DNA from: Sisyra terminalis
Lineage: Eukaryota; Arthropoda; Insecta; Neuroptera; Sisyridae
Length of the DNA stretch: 64,000 nt
Direction: 5' to 3'
Assembly (NCBI GenBank): GCA_958496175.1
Contig: OY292274.1
Location: 30,605,482 to 30,669,481 of the forward strand
Below, piece after piece: positions 22,456 to 36,441 of the stretch; within the stretch, counting starts at the first letter, position 1; each line of letters starts with the position of its first letter. The notes under the pieces were generated by a model that was not told the DNA's origin, ran no database searches, and was given only the letters and a program-made list of their open reading frames with translations. Made by a program: the position numbers and the translations under genes.

Positions 22456-25400
22456 ATCAGTAGGTATGGCTTAAAAACAGCTACGTATTGTGTCCAACCA
22501 AAGAATTGTTTATTAATTTACATTGAGCTTGTGTTTTTATTTTAATTTTTTTAATTCCTTTAAAATAAATTTTCGACTTAATTGAATCGAATCCAGGTCA
22601 GAAAAATGTTACTACCACAGAAAAAATTCTTGAGACAACATTTACTTAATCAAAAGTGGTAAAATAATGAAAATACAAGCAGTAATGTGGTGAGTTTTAC
22701 CGCGTTTTGTTTATAATTTTCTTATATAAAAGAACTACACGAAATATAAGAATCAGTTTTGAAAGTAGGAAATAATTATTGCTTTCTTTTCGAACAAATT
22801 TTTTACGTAAACAAAATTGCTACCAGATTTAAGGATAGTGGAAAAACTTATTTTACTTTACTACATTTTCATATGGTTTACTACCATTACCATTCATAGC
22901 ACAGTAAATTTTACTTTTTTTATACAAGGACATAATTTAGTAACATCTATTTCAATTAAAAAATGTATTTGATTTTAATTTAATTATAGTTAACTACTTG
23001 ATATATTTGTATATAAAAGAGCACACAAAAACTAGTACTCTTTTGGATACCAGACGTAGCGACCAAAGTGGTAGGTTTCCAATCGTTCAAAAATATCTTT
23101 GACAGCTTTGTTTTTAATTATAAAAATCAGAGAAAGAATAATATAGGTATATAGAATACATAAAATATGTAATTGAAGTATAAGTAAGTTAATTAATTGT
23201 TATTTTCAATATATTTTATTTAAAATTCCTTATTTAAGGATTTTCAAAAAAGTGTCACAAATAAAATAATGTGTTGATACTATTTGAAATGTGTTAACGA
23301 AATGTAATTGCATTGCTTTGAAATTTAAGATTACAAGAAAAGTTGATAGTTATATAATTAAAATTAACCTCATACTTAATCAAATGTAGTAAGGTTAATT
23401 GGTAATTCATTAAAACCGTAAATTCATCAGTATTAAAGTAATACTAGCGACCAAAGGTTATAAAAGTTAATTAGTTCTTATTTACGTGTCCACTTCTAAT
23501 CTGTGAATTATTTTTATCTGTTAACAATGTGATTAAAGAATATGAAATGGTTTTATATTTGACGAGGAACTATCCAAGTGAACTAGTTGAGTGGATATGT
23601 GACCATTTTCTGTAATTACTTAAACAATTAAGTATACCCAAAATAGTTAAAGCTGTCCGGTAAACCTTCAAATAATCAAGTGTTATAGTTTCAAAGCAAT
23701 ATCGTAAACTTTCAAGCATAAAACGAACTAACTGGTTTATTGCATAACTTTGTATAATTCAGCAGACGAGCAGGAAAGCATAAAAAGTTTGTGCTTTAAT
23801 AGTTAAATGCTATCCTTGTTTTACAATCGCCAATTTCTCAGGAAAAGTATGCGACCTGTGTTGTAACATAACGTCATTTTAAACCTGTGGTGGTGGCGTA
23901 GCACTGCAGACTGTTTCCTGCGCCCATTCGTGTGGGGTACTGCAGCAGTTTATTTGTAAAATCCTTCATTGCCAGACAATAGTATTTCGTATACGTTTTC
24001 CAAGTCCGGGGCTCGATTATGGAGATTTTCGGCTTTATATTTATTGTCTACACCTACTATTTACTCTAATAGTTTCATAAATTTTCAAAGAAAGATTTTA
24101 AGGATATCCGACCAGTAAGATCTTTTGGATCTGCTAGTGTTACCATAAAATTTGTCTAAAACAGCTTAACGATTCGGTTTCATTTTTATTTCATGTACAG
24201 CAAACTGATGGCGCAACCTTAAACCATCATTTACTCGCTAATTTTCGTCTACATTATAAAACGATTGAATGCAATATTGTGTAATGTGACATTTGGAATA
24301 TTGGTGGCACATTGGACTCCCTAGAGGGACAGAACTTTGACTAAACCAACATGTGGTAAGAGCGTCTCAACCACTGTGTTATTTATGTCCGGAGTTATGC
24401 CACCACAATGTGCCGGAGTTACACTTTCAAGTTCTTCCTTCACGTGGTTGTCTCCTTCCAAAACAAGTTAAGTTATAGACACGTTTGTTTCAATTAAATG
24501 TCTATATTTGCCCATCAAAAATAAACTGATGAAACAAAATCCGATTAATCACAATTCATTAAAGGTAATTTATTAAAATTTGTAAAATACGATTCAAATA
24601 ATTTATTTGTTAGAACGTGTTTAATTACGACTACAAAACATAGGTTCTCATTCTCCAATCCATGTAATTAGATGCATACCAATGTGAGATATTAATAATT
24701 GCAAAAGTTGTAACCAAATAATAATGCAATTTGGTGTTCAAATAAAACATTATAATTAAATGTATGGGGAATAAAATGAAAGCTATCGTCATTGGTTATG
24801 CTCTACATTTATATAATAAAACTGCCCGCTGTGTAATTCAAATTAATATTTAATAAAAGTTTATGGTTATAATTGAAACAGTTTAAAATTTTCAATGGTT
24901 TTTAATAACAGCGTTTAATTTAAGTATCATATACAACAAATATTCAGTTATACCCTTTTTTTAAGTTGTAGACATTCTTTTCAAATTTTTATGTTTTTCG
25001 TAATGATATTAATTCAATTAGGCTAAAGTGAAAAATTGAAATTAATTATTCCTTTGATAATTAATTGTTTCGTTATTAGCGATTTTAAACGGGACTGCTA
25101 TGTGGGCATCGTCATCCCTAATATTGTTTGTTCTCCTCATTGGTTATAGCGAGTGGAAGTGAAATAGCGGGAGTGAAATAGCGACTAATTGATATGTAGC
25201 AATTAATTATATGGTGTCATTTGGATTGGGAAGCCAATGGCAACTAATATCCTGCTTCCAAAACGAAAGATTTAAATATATATTAAAACTCAAAATTGAC
25301 ATTGAAGAACTTCAATTTATTGAAAACTAATGCTAAAGTAAAAGAAAAAAAACTAGCCAGAGGTAATTGGAACGAGTAAATGGTATATCTGCTTATACAT

Positions 25401-26955
25401 CAAATGGATGAAATGATAGATTATTATTGGAGTGATGCGGTATATTTTGGAACGTTTTAGGGATGGAATCACTTAAATGTGAAGGTATGAGAACCATTTA
25501 GGATGGAGGTCGACCAACGGAGGTAATGCACAGTTTTGATGTGGTTCAACCAACAGTAAACAGGTCATACGTGTCACTTGCATCAGTGCTTTTGTCAGAG
25601 CTTTGCGAAATGACGTAGCCAATGCTACATTTGGACCAACATTCAACCATCCAAACACCATTGTTTGGTGACACTTGCATGCGAATCTTGTGTGTTGTTA
25701 CGAAGGTTTCCGTTATAGTTGGTAATTTTTTTTTACAAAATATAATTAAACTATTTAAAAAATGAGATTATTTTGTCGAGCAAAAAACAAAATCGAACGG
25801 TTCAAATTAAATTTTCAAATGATCAATTTGACAATGCAAATTGAAACTTATTGCTACTGAAAACATTTATGAAACAGTTAATTATCTTTTGACTATAAAC
25901 CAAGTGAATAAATTCCCTGGATAATATTAGACAATCAAGTTATTACAATGCAATTGGCAACTGTTTCAGTATTTAATAATCATAAAATTTCATAAAGGCG
26001 TTTTAATATTCGTCTCGTTTGGTGTGTAAGTACGTTTTCTGTTATTATAGAAATAATAATATTCTCGTTTTATGATTTTAATAGTCAATTTCTGTGCGCC
26101 TTAATCCAGTTGGCAGCAAAACATTGCCTTCCAACAAAACAAATTACAACTACACGGCCACATCGTTGAGTTTGTGAGCGATGACAAGTTTTATATGGAA
26201 TGATGTCAGAGATTCCAAAACTCTATTACTTTCCGTGAGATATAAATTAATATGTCTTGTATAAACTAAAATTCAATTTTTCTTTTGTATCTTGCGATTT
26301 TTTTTTATAAATACCAATTATATAGTATTATTAAACTATTTCTTTGATTCCTTAATTATAAGCACAATGCTTAGATATTTCCAAATATTACACTGAATAT
26401 ATTAAAAGCTAAGTTCGTGACTATAATAAATAAAAACAGCATTGATATTTAATAATAAGTAATTATAAAACTTAATTGATGAAGTTTAGAAAATGATAAA
26501 ACAATATTTTTTTCTCTTAGGTCTAATAAGTTTGGTAAGTCTAAATCATCGTTAATCATTGTGTACTATCATTGAAATTGGAAGAGGCCCTTATGAAACC
26601 GAATAATTAAACTGACGATTTGTTTACAAGTATCTCGGTAGTTGTGGGTATACTACCCTCTTATATTCGAACCTTAGACTTTAAGTAGTCAAGATTATCG
26701 AGAACTCGAAGCAAAGACAAAAGAAGAACGACTGAAAAGTTAAATAGTCGGTCATAAAATGATAAGAAAATTCAGGTGGCTCTGGTGTCGTTGGTATACC
26801 TAATATTAACATAGGTACTACACATTAATTAATTAATTAAATTAATTAATAATTAATAACTGTTTCCTTATACACACTTTTTGATGATTTTTTTTTTTGT
26901 AAAAATTTTTTTTTGTTCCAGTTATATCAAGTTACCTTATAATCTAAGAGCAAGC
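22456..26955. other. AT-rich non-coding DNA
   Basis: No supported gene. GC-richer patches at 23860-23960 and 24300-24450 (ggagttatgccaccacaatg and neighbours) are unassigned. A TTAA-rich simple repeat lies at about 26824-26862. Confidence 0.5.
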
Positions 26956-27348
26956 GACATTTTTGAAAGAGAATTTTAAGAAAGTTGATTTTGTAACAAA
27001 GTCTATCTATCGGTCTTTCGGCCAGCGTAAGGGTAGCCTGGCTGCTAGTACAAGTTGAATTTATTTGTGCACATCGTATTTGTACAAGTAATATAATAAA
27101 TTATTCAAAAATGTTAATGTATTAAAAATTATTAAATAATTTATAAACATAAATTTATGTACATTTATTTATATAACTTTTATAGCTTTTATTGTTTTCC
27201 ACACCTATATATTGTTTTAAAAATGTATTTAAATGATCCATATTAATAAAAAGTATGATTAGAATATCTGGATCGAAGTAGCGTATGACAAATTGAATAT
27301 TGAATGAATTAATATAATAACATTGTATAATATTTTATAAAGAACTTA

Positions 27349-27729
27349 ATGAAAAACCAATGGAAACAATACTGGGAAGAATGGGCGAGGAATAACTCCT
27401 CTAAGATAACTGAAGTTAGAAAATCTTCCATAGAACCTAACCCAGTAGACTCCTTCTGCAGAAGAGACCAAGTTATACTGTCAAGACTACGCATTGGGCA
27501 CACTAAATTAACTCACTCCTACCTAATCAGCAAGGAACCTAAAAATGGGTGTAAATTCTGCAATATGGAAATATCAGTTCAGCACTTGTTAACTGAATGC
27601 CAAAGTCTCGCAGCCATTAGGAACAAAACCCAACTCCCAAACAACTTCAAGGATTGCCTCAACTCGACAAATGGATGTTATCGAACCTTAATGTTTCTCA
27701 ATGAAGCCAAGATAATCGACGAACTATAA
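27349..27729 (+). pseudogene. C-terminal end of LINE ORF2
   Basis: 126 codons, open to a normal stop. It contains SRLRIGHTKLTHSYLI and C-x2-C...H-x4-C (CKFCNMEISVQHLLTEC), the C-terminal zinc-finger-like block downstream of RNase H in I-clade-type LINEs. It aligns along its whole length with the second half of the LINE at 38.3-40.7 kb (TRLRIGHTNLTHIHYI; CSHCDQDLTVKHVLIEC). Only this tail of ORF2 remains, so it is not functional, though it has no internal stop. The ATG is internal to the original protein, not a true start. Confidence 0.82.
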
Positions 27730-27785
27730 AAAAAAAAAACTATTTGTTATATCTTGTCCTTAAATTGTTTATTAATCTAGTTAAA

Positions 27786-27900
27786 CAGTATATGTATGTA
27801 AATGTGTTTGTATGTGCGTATATATATGCAGGTATGTATATGTATATATATATGTATGTATGTGTATGTGAGCATATGAGAGTATATGTATATATAGTAT
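27786..27900. repeat. TATG/TGTA-rich simple repeat
   Basis: Imperfect tatgtatgta/tatata repeats inside the 3' UTR of the LINE fragment; absent from the corresponding part of the copy at 40.5 kb. Confidence 0.7.
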
Positions 27901-28320
27901 GTAATTAGTTATAGTGGTCGTCAATGACCTCGTAGTTACAAGGCGACCTTAAAAAAATAATTATAAAAAAAAAAAAAAATTATAATAAAATAATATAATA
28001 CCTAATATATTAGGCTCTAGGCATATTTCAAAACTTTGAAAAAAAAACTTTTTTCTTTATAAAATTGCATCTGACACATTGTTAACAACAATGAAAACGT
28101 CTAATATTTATAAATTTATGTTTCCAAAATTATATATTATTTTAATAAAAAAAAAGACTTTCTACTGATCATCAATTCATTATTATACTTGTACAAACAA
28201 GATTCCTAAAAAAATGTAACTTGCATCGGTAGCCAGATTGCCCTTACGCTGACCGATAGAGTGGCTATATTTAAAAATCAGCATTTTTAAAATTCTTTTA
28301 TTTTTCAATATTGCAAACTT

Positions 28321-31300
28321 TTGGACTATTATGATAGTCATAATGCGTGTTTTTGCTGGACTCAAATAGCTACAACCAAGTTCTAACAATTCATTAAGAT
28401 ATCGCCTACCAAACCAATCCTACTTAGAGCCGAAGCCAGCAAATCAACCATAAAAAATGAGGAATATCGCTATTTTATTTGTTAATGGGACAGAAAAATT
28501 CACTGCACAAAAAAAAACCTAACTCAAACGTGAATTCCATAATCCTGGGCTTAAGATTGTTAAAAATGAAACTTTAGTGAACTTCAAGATAGATTTTTTT
28601 TCTAAAAACTACGCAAGCTAATAGTAGTAGAATTTTGGGAAACAATAACTAATTCATTCCAGATTTTTGAGGACCAAAAAACAACAATTTCCCTATCTTA
28701 ATTGGCCTTCTGTTATCTAAGTATACCTCGTGGACTAAAAGCTGGCATGTGATGGAAAATGACGATGCTGTTCCAAAAATGCACCAAAAAAGCCACTCAT
28801 AAAACGTACTCAAGTAAATGCAAATATTTGCATTTCTGTTAACATCCATAAAGTATCAAAACTTAAAATTCTTCGGCATTATGCAACTTTTTTCGTTTAC
28901 TTATGCAAATTAAGGTCTAAGGCAAGACTAATACGATGCTAACACCTGTGTAGTTGGGAAACATACGAGAATGTGTATGAAGCGGGCCTAATGTAGAGAA
29001 ACTGTAAAATTATAAATAATCGCCTGATAAAGAGAGAGAATTTAAGGAACTCATTGATTGTTTTTAAAGTTTTAAAAATGGGATCATAATGAGTAGATTA
29101 TTGAAAGCCTGTAAGGTCGAACACCATTAATTTATTAATGCTGTAGCCTACGATATAATACATAATCAACAAAATTGGTACTTTAAAAGTTTGCACTACA
29201 ATTTCGTGGCTCGGATGATATATATTCATTTATACATAGTCTGATTGTTATAATGAATAGATGAGAGTAAAAACTGATCAGAATAAGTATTAATCGAAAC
29301 TTTAGTTGAGGAATTAATAATGTAAAGAATCGTATGTAATTCATCTAAGATTTTGTGAATTGACTCTACAGTTTATTATATTTTAATGGTATGTTACACT
29401 ATCACGTTCATCAATTTTAGAAGCTATAATTTTTTCCATATTATATTTTTCAGCATTCCGCGTAACAGTGCGGTTGAATTATTTTCTTTAGCGCTGTCTG
29501 TTCCTAGCAAGGTTGTCTAAATCGGAGTACTTATTTTTTTTTAAAAAGTCCACTATTTCGGTTCGTCTTCTTGCTTTTTTTACTTTAGTTTTCTTTCTAC
29601 AACAATCAATATCAGCCCTTATCTACTCAAAAGCAATAGTAATGTAATTTTGAATTTAGAGCAATGAGGAAATAAGTTTATAAAAATACTTCAGAGCTTT
29701 GCTAGTGAATTTTGCGTTAAATGTAAATTGTGTTGTTATTTCTAAAATGTCATAATTTTCATAAATTTCTACCTTTTTCAGAATTGTATTTTTAAATACT
29801 TTAAATTGTCATCAAACCGTTTTGACATGTAGTGTAAAAATATCCTCTTAATTTTTATTTACCAAAATCGAAATTTTATTAATTACACTTTTAAACATTA
29901 AGTAACACAATAATTTTTCGATTTTCAAGAATTGGGAACATATTTGTTAACTTTATTTAATTTTTGTGGTGATATTTGTAAATACAATAATTTATATATC
30001 ACTGAAATATGGCTTTCTTAATTAATTGTATGGTTTACTTTACAAATAAAGATTCGTATAGGAACTCATTAAAATTTTTATGTTACACCAAGAAAAGGAA
30101 TGAAATGCTAGCTTTTTGTCATTGTAAAATGTAAAGAAAATTATATTCAAATTTTTACGCAAACTTTTTCTCTGAGATGAAAATTATTTTTTTAAAATTA
30201 CAAAGCCTCGGTTCTAGGTTGAATTAAATTATTTTAATACCTACTCCAAGTTTCCTAAGTATTTACGTATAATATTTGCTGAAAACTTTTCGAACGGTAG
30301 AGAAAAAAAAAACGTAGAAACTTCTGAAGCGTAATACGTACGCTCAAATACGGGTAAAAATAATTGAATTGTTTTAGGCTGAATTTATATTATGAATAGT
30401 TGTTTCTAAACGTTTCTTGTGTGTAGTAATTTTAATTAGTATTTTTTAATTCATTTAAATTATGATGGTAGTTTTAAATAACTGTTATACCTACTAAAAA
30501 TATGATTTTTATTGGAGTTATTCGCCTTCTTTTATATGTAAAAAAAAACAACCTAATAAAAGGGTTGATGTTGCGAAAAATAAAATTTTAAAAGAAAAAT
30601 CGTAAATTTTTTCTCACACTTTTATTTTTGTATTTTAAACATGAAGGTTAATTAAGCTTAAATGTTGAGACCAACGTATATTTATAAAATATAAAAAGTA
30701 ATGTAAATGCACGCTTATGCTTCCGTACCAAAAATGAAAATTTAAGAAAAAGGTAAAATATACTTTCAAACGATAAAAGTTGTTATTTATAAATATACTT
30801 TTGAAAAATTATACATAGAGCTTACATAATTTTATTGTAAGTAATATTTTAAACAATTTCCAACTTCAGCATTCAAACATACATTTTAAAGGGTGCAAAC
30901 AATTGCTTTATAAAAGTATAAAAAGGTATACAGATGATATATGACTAATATTCATTTTTGTTTTCCTTCTTAGGTAATATTATCTCTTAATATTGAGTTT
31001 TTCAATATGTTTTGAGTTGTCCTTGTCTTAATAATTTAAAAAATGTTTTTCAATAAAGAAAGAAAATTAGAAAATTAACATATATAAATGGAGCTTAATA
31101 AATACGTTGCAAACATACTTTATATTCTCGTATATAAATAGAGTTGTTCAAAAAGGGGTTTGGAAATTAAATTATTGGTTATTTTGGTATGAGAATCAAG
31201 TTTTATTTATTTTATGACAACATCAAGACTTTTTTGAATTTCCGTATAAGTTTATCAACATTTGCTTAAACAACGTTGAAAATTTTGGTAAAATCAAATG

Positions 31301-31759
31301 ATGAAATGGTAATTTGAACTAACGATATAGTTTTCAGGTACAGATGTATAAAATCGTTTGTCTTGCCTGACTAACTGAATGTTAGCCTGATAGATTAAAC
31401 CATAGTCTAAACTTTTCGTGGTTGAGACGTAAAATAAGAAGGCGGTATTCTTATGTGATATAGACAATCGACAAAAAAGGATTTTTGAAAATTCCTCCTC
31501 TAAACGGAAAAAGAGGAGCAATAAAGTTTGTATAGGATAATGTGAGGCCTGACTAACTATCGAAACTTAAAAATTAAAGTGTCGTTAAACACGAAACATA
31601 AACGACTTCAAAAATTGAATAATTTTTTCGCTTAAGTTTGACATAGAAACAAAAATATCGCTAATATAAAATAAAATAAAATTGCTAACGACATGTTGTT
31701 GATGTCTTTCGAAGGTCCTGAATACTAGTAGAAATCTGCGAACACTGGTGCATATGATG
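28321..31759. other. AT-rich non-coding DNA
   Basis: No supported gene. The patch at 28650-28850 has fairly complex sequence with short frames on both strands that I could not assign to a family. Confidence 0.5.
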
Positions 31760-32025
31760 AATTATTACACGGAGTTTCTTAATACACTTAATCCATTTGG
31801 TCTACCATCTCATATACTTATCCTAAAGAAAGTGTTCCAGTAATGCTTCTGCGAAATCTCAATCCGCCAAAGTAATGCAATGGAACAAGGATACGTGTGA
31901 AGGTTTTGCATAAAAACTTAGTAGAGCTCACGGTTTCTTGCAGACTGCGTTCAAGGTGAATTAGTGTTTACTCCATGGATACCACTTATACCTTCAAGGA
32001 GTCTAATTGACTTATTATTTTTAGT
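31760..32025 (+). pseudogene. second Helitron helicase relic
   Basis: Plus strand, two frames. EFLNTLNPFGLPSHILILK comes first, then after a one-base shift ESVPVMLLRNLNPPK, stop, CNGTRIRVKVLHKNLVELTV. These match the C-terminal half of Helitron PIF1-like helicases (EFLNSLNPSGLPPHxLxLKxGxPVMLLRNLNPPKLCNGTR). About 85 residues' worth remain. It partly overlaps in domain position the relic at 11.7 kb but the two are clearly different in sequence, so they come from different Helitron lineages. No Helitron ends were found close by. Confidence 0.85.
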
Positions 32026-35000
32026 TAAATAAAAACTTAGCACAGTTAATTCATTTTACTGCTTTTATTACTTACTATTAAGTAGTACTTCCTACTAAGT
32101 AGTAAATAGTAAACAGCTGACAAAAAGAAACCACATAGATATTTGTAGGTTAATTTTGGTAATCGATTGCTTATTAATCATAATTTATAAGTGTGTTATC
32201 TATGAAATCATATAAAGAATTTTTGTAAAAAAAATTGTAAAATATATATGATAACTTATCTTCAACTCGAATTTGTGTTTTCTAGATATCAGATGTAATA
32301 ATTCATATCACGAAACTTTGTGTTTTCAATGAATATTTAAGGTTGCCTGATGAAGTCGGAATTACAGTGACGAAACTTTACAAATTAAAATAAACAAAAG
32401 AAAACATTGATGAATGTGGTCTGCAACATCCTGAATTATTTTTTATTATACCTATAATGATAAACATCATAGGTTTTAAAGTTCCAAAAGAATCATGGTT
32501 GTAAGTACCAAAAGAAAAGTTTTTTAATGTTATATGAATACTTATTACGACGATTATATTTACTATTAATAGTAATCAACGACATTTACTTCACAACTTT
32601 AGACTTTTTGGATGGTACAATGAAAGCTCTGAAAAAGAAACCTCAAGCGACAAATTGCAGTAATTATAGAGTTACCTATCTATAATAAAAAAAACTTTAC
32701 AAATTGTTTTTCCAAATAACATACGGCAGTTGAAGAAAAACTGTAAAGAACTAATTCCTGACGGGGATCCCAAAACTACAATCGTTTCTTTATTATGAAT
32801 TTCTATACGCATATCTTAGTGGAAATTAAAAAAAAAAATACCCGTGAATAATTTTTGATAAGGTTCTTATATCTTTTCTGCTTAGAATTATGCAATTAAT
32901 TAATAAATTTCTGTGTACATAAGAATAAAATATAAGAGAGTTAAATGTAAATGTAGTAGTATATATTTATGTGCCGAATACGTTAAATTCCTAATATTTA
33001 TTTTACAAATTATAATCAATGAATAAAATATCGTTTAAAATTTCAACATGTAAATTTTAAAATCTTATGATTTAAAATTATGTGTTTCGTGATTTTTTTT
33101 CAAAGCATTCTTGTTTACGTACATGAGGTATGTGTTATGAATAAATAAAAATAAATAAATACGAACAAATTGGTTATCAAATGATTAAAATATTTGACAA
33201 ACAAACATTAAATAATTAAATAAATTTAATTAAATTCATAGGTTATTCTTTAACAAATATCTACCTACCAAGTTATGCCAGTTTACTGGGTTGAGAAATG
33301 AAGTCTTCTGTATTTAACTCAACATATCGACTTATGTCCAATTTAAAATCTGTGATTAATCCTCAATGCAAAATGATTTAGATTAGTCCGATAGAAATGA
33401 AGGTGTTGAATTACAAACTCCACGTGTCACATTAGTGAATTGCTCACTAGTGGGCTAATAAGGCAAGCTTTTGGGTGTCACGTGCACGAAATTTAATTAT
33501 TTGTAGTTAATGTATGGTGGCATTACAGAAATAACGTACAACGTTGGGGGCTAACTTTGATAATAATCTTAAATGGTGCTTAATTGGAATTGTTTCATTT
33601 TATTAAAATCTAACGACGTAATTTTCATTTCAAAATTCGTGTAGAAGAAAACGTTAAATACTGTATGCTTCATTTGATTTGAGATATAGATACCTGCTAC
33701 TACTTTCAAAGGTTTACTTCTGCTTATTAATTGCTTTGCAGATATAAGTTATGATTTGATTAATGTTTCATTTGATTCATATTTTTATAAAACATGTGAG
33801 ATATTGTACTGATTCAAAAAGTTCCGGTTTTAGTTGTAGTAAAAATAAGTAGGCACATTAATTACGTGAGAGAAATAAATCATGCTGTGTTTCATTTTAT
33901 AGCCATACAATTGTACACAGAATATATGTAACAAATAATTACATAGTTGTTAAACAGAGTGAGCGACAAACCACTGGGTTTGAGGGAGCTTTAGAGTGGA
34001 AATTTGCTTTTGCCGTTGGTTTCTTATCAATACCACCGCGGGGCGCTTCTATACCGACAATATAACAAGAGGCTCTTGAACCTCCCTCATCTCATCATCC
34101 CTAGTGTAATAAATAGAACACCCCTAACGGCTATATATTTGATACTTCTCTACCCCTTCGTTTTGCGCGTAATTGGAAACAAAATGTTATTAAAGTTTTC
34201 AAATTGTTATTATTGTGCCTCGTTAAGTACATGTTATGAAGTAACTCATCGTTATTATCCCTTGGATACAATATTTTTCTTAAAGCTCGTGTATGTGATA
34301 TTATGTTTATCGAAAAGAACAATAAAAACATCGCTTGCATCTATACAATATAAAAATTTAAAGAAAACAATGTAAACTGATTTTTTTCTTTTTTTTTTTT
34401 ACTTTTTTCGTAAGTCATTGTATATTGTTATAAAATAAAAATGAATGCATGCTTCCCTTATCTTGAGATTAATTTGACATAATATAAAGTTTTCTTTTTT
34501 TTTTTAATAGAGAGAATAGAATTACGATATAGCACAACAAAGATAAGATAAGTCTAGTTTCTGATGTTGACATGTTTGTTTTTGTTCACAGTAGATAGTT
34601 TACAAAAATTCATTATCGTTATTTGAACCGAAAGTGTGTAGCTGGTTAAAAACACGTATCATTTTATTTGCTTTTTAAAAAAATACATAAGCAAACCATA
34701 AATCCTTAAACATCTAGCAACGATAACGACAACTAGTTGGAAACTTAAAACAATCGAAGAAACCCCAACCGTGGTCAACCAACGTAAGCTTCCAAATATA
34801 ATTGACGAAAACCATAACAATTGATAACCGAAGACAACGCCAACCAAAACCTAGGGAAGTGTATTTACAGGTATGTATAGTATGTGATCTATGTAAGATA
34901 TATTCTATGTACATGTTCGTAAAATTTATTCAAATCTACCTTGTTTTGATTGTAATGCATCCGTTATAATTAAATAATATTTTGTATGATTCTAGTTGGA

Positions 35001-36441
35001 TTTTTTTTGGAATTTGTGAGTGAGAAATTCAAGATAGCCTTTTCACGAAAAAAACCTCTCAAACAATTTAAAAACTAAACACATATACATTCATTATTTT
35101 AATAAAAACAGAAAACTTAAATAAATGAAAATGAAAACATTTTCGTTAGTGGAGTAAGGTTTTTTTATATTAATGGTGGCAATGAAACTTTGACCAACAT
35201 CGTCGTTGAAGTTACAACTAATAATTCCGTCGTATATTATTTTTTGGTTGATTTATTTATTACGTTTTGTTGTTAACAAATAAATTTTAATCAATTGAGG
35301 ATTCTGCGTATCTATTATCACTTCCCCCAAACGAAAAAAATATAGTATTCATAATTGTGTCGTAATTCGTCGATAGCATCGAAATTCAAAATTTTTAGAT
35401 TTAAAGCATATCGCAATCAAATATTTAAAGAAAAATATCTAATAGTTTATAAAATAATTGATAAATTCATTTTGTCATATTATGCATGAGCAATTTATGC
35501 AAATTCGGGTATAAAAATTGTCATAATCCAAAGTTTAATATTTCTATAAACTGGCAAAAGAAACATACGGATTTATCCCTCAAGAAAGGTTGATCGTACG
35601 GCCTCCTGACAATCGAAAAACTAAGAAAATTGTTTTTTAACTAGAGAAAAATTCTCAATGATTCATTGTATAACTTTTATAATGCTGAAGTTATATCTCG
35701 CTAGATGTGGAGTAGAATGAAACGCTTTTCAATTATAGGACATGGTTATGTTTAAGTATCTTGAAATAATTTTTTTATGCAACAATAAGTTATTGAAACA
35801 TTAAAAAAATGTAATCAATTGAAATAGATTTGAGGAAAACTTTCGAGCATAAATTTTTCGCGGAAACAAACCAATTTTATTAAGTTTTTATTGTTTTTTT
35901 TTCGTCACTAAATCGTTTGTGAGTAAGAAATCGTTTGTGGATAATTTGGAGTAGATTTGCGTAAAATCCACACCCAACAAGCTATGATTTCTTTGTTTCT
36001 TTAACCTGAAAAACATTTTTTATGAGTAAAAAACCTTTTATCGGCTTGGAGTAGGTTTCTAGTAACTAATATTACAAATTGTCAAACTTTTTAGAACCTC
36101 CTCCAATATATGAATTTTGGAGAAATACGTTATCTTTGAAAAGCAATAAAACTAAGGGGTTAAGAAAAGGACCAATTTTTAAGTGGCAAAATAAGTCAAT
36201 CAATAAGTGACAAAAATTAAGATGAACTTTAACTTTCTATGGAGAATAAAATGCTGAGTAAAGAATTTTCTAATCTAATCAGGTTTATTTTGTGATCCTG
36301 TATATTATTAAAAAATTAACAAATTATAACTATTTTAACTGAACTGAGAAATGCTTTTATGAGTAATAAACACTTGTAAAAATATTTTAATAAAGAGAAT
36401 TGGGAGTAAAATATTAGTTATGGAGCCTACTACGGCTAGAA
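32026..36441. other. AT-rich non-coding DNA
   Basis: No supported gene. Around 32600-32690 a frame reads KKKPQATNCSNYRVTYL, which resembles the first conserved block of LINE reverse transcriptases but is too short to call. A complex patch at 34000-34120 and short frames at 34.0-34.9 kb are unassigned. Confidence 0.5.

Larger units (their letters stand above)
27345..27975 (+). mobile_element. LINE 3'-end fragment (same family as 38.3 kb)
   Basis: Starts abruptly inside the C-terminal coding region and runs through a 3' UTR rich in tatg/tgta repeats to a tail of A-rich sequence at 27951-27980. The end of the UTR (gtcaatgacc...gttac...gacctt) corresponds to 40632-40665 of the larger LINE (gtcattaatgacc...gactttaaat). 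Typical 5' truncation of target-primed reverse transcription. No clear target duplication found. Confidence 0.8.
26960..28320. repeat. imperfect inverted repeats flanking a LINE fragment
   Basis: Left arm about 26960-27170, right arm about 28105-28320 in reverse complement. The best block is ctatcggtc...cagcgtaaggg (27006-27033 against 28229-28262). It continues inward with tacaagt...ataata and ataaatttat, and outward with gaattttaa...tgatttt. The space between holds a 5'-truncated LINE 3' end. The arms could be terminal repeats of a DNA transposon that received the LINE, or an inverted duplication. Confidence 0.55.

Noticed and set aside
28649..28849. Tc1/mariner-like transposase scrap (VMENDDAVPK on the plus strand)
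   Set aside because: Only one short block resembles the family; no neighbouring motif or terminal repeat supports it.
32330..32395. Penelope- or LINE-type UTR word (cctgatgaagtcgg...gacgaaac)
   Set aside because: Suggestive but single and short; no coding relic attached.
34004..34375. 123-codon frame on the plus strand
   Set aside because: Second half is AT-driven hydrophobic sequence; frames are open on both strands; nothing recognisable.
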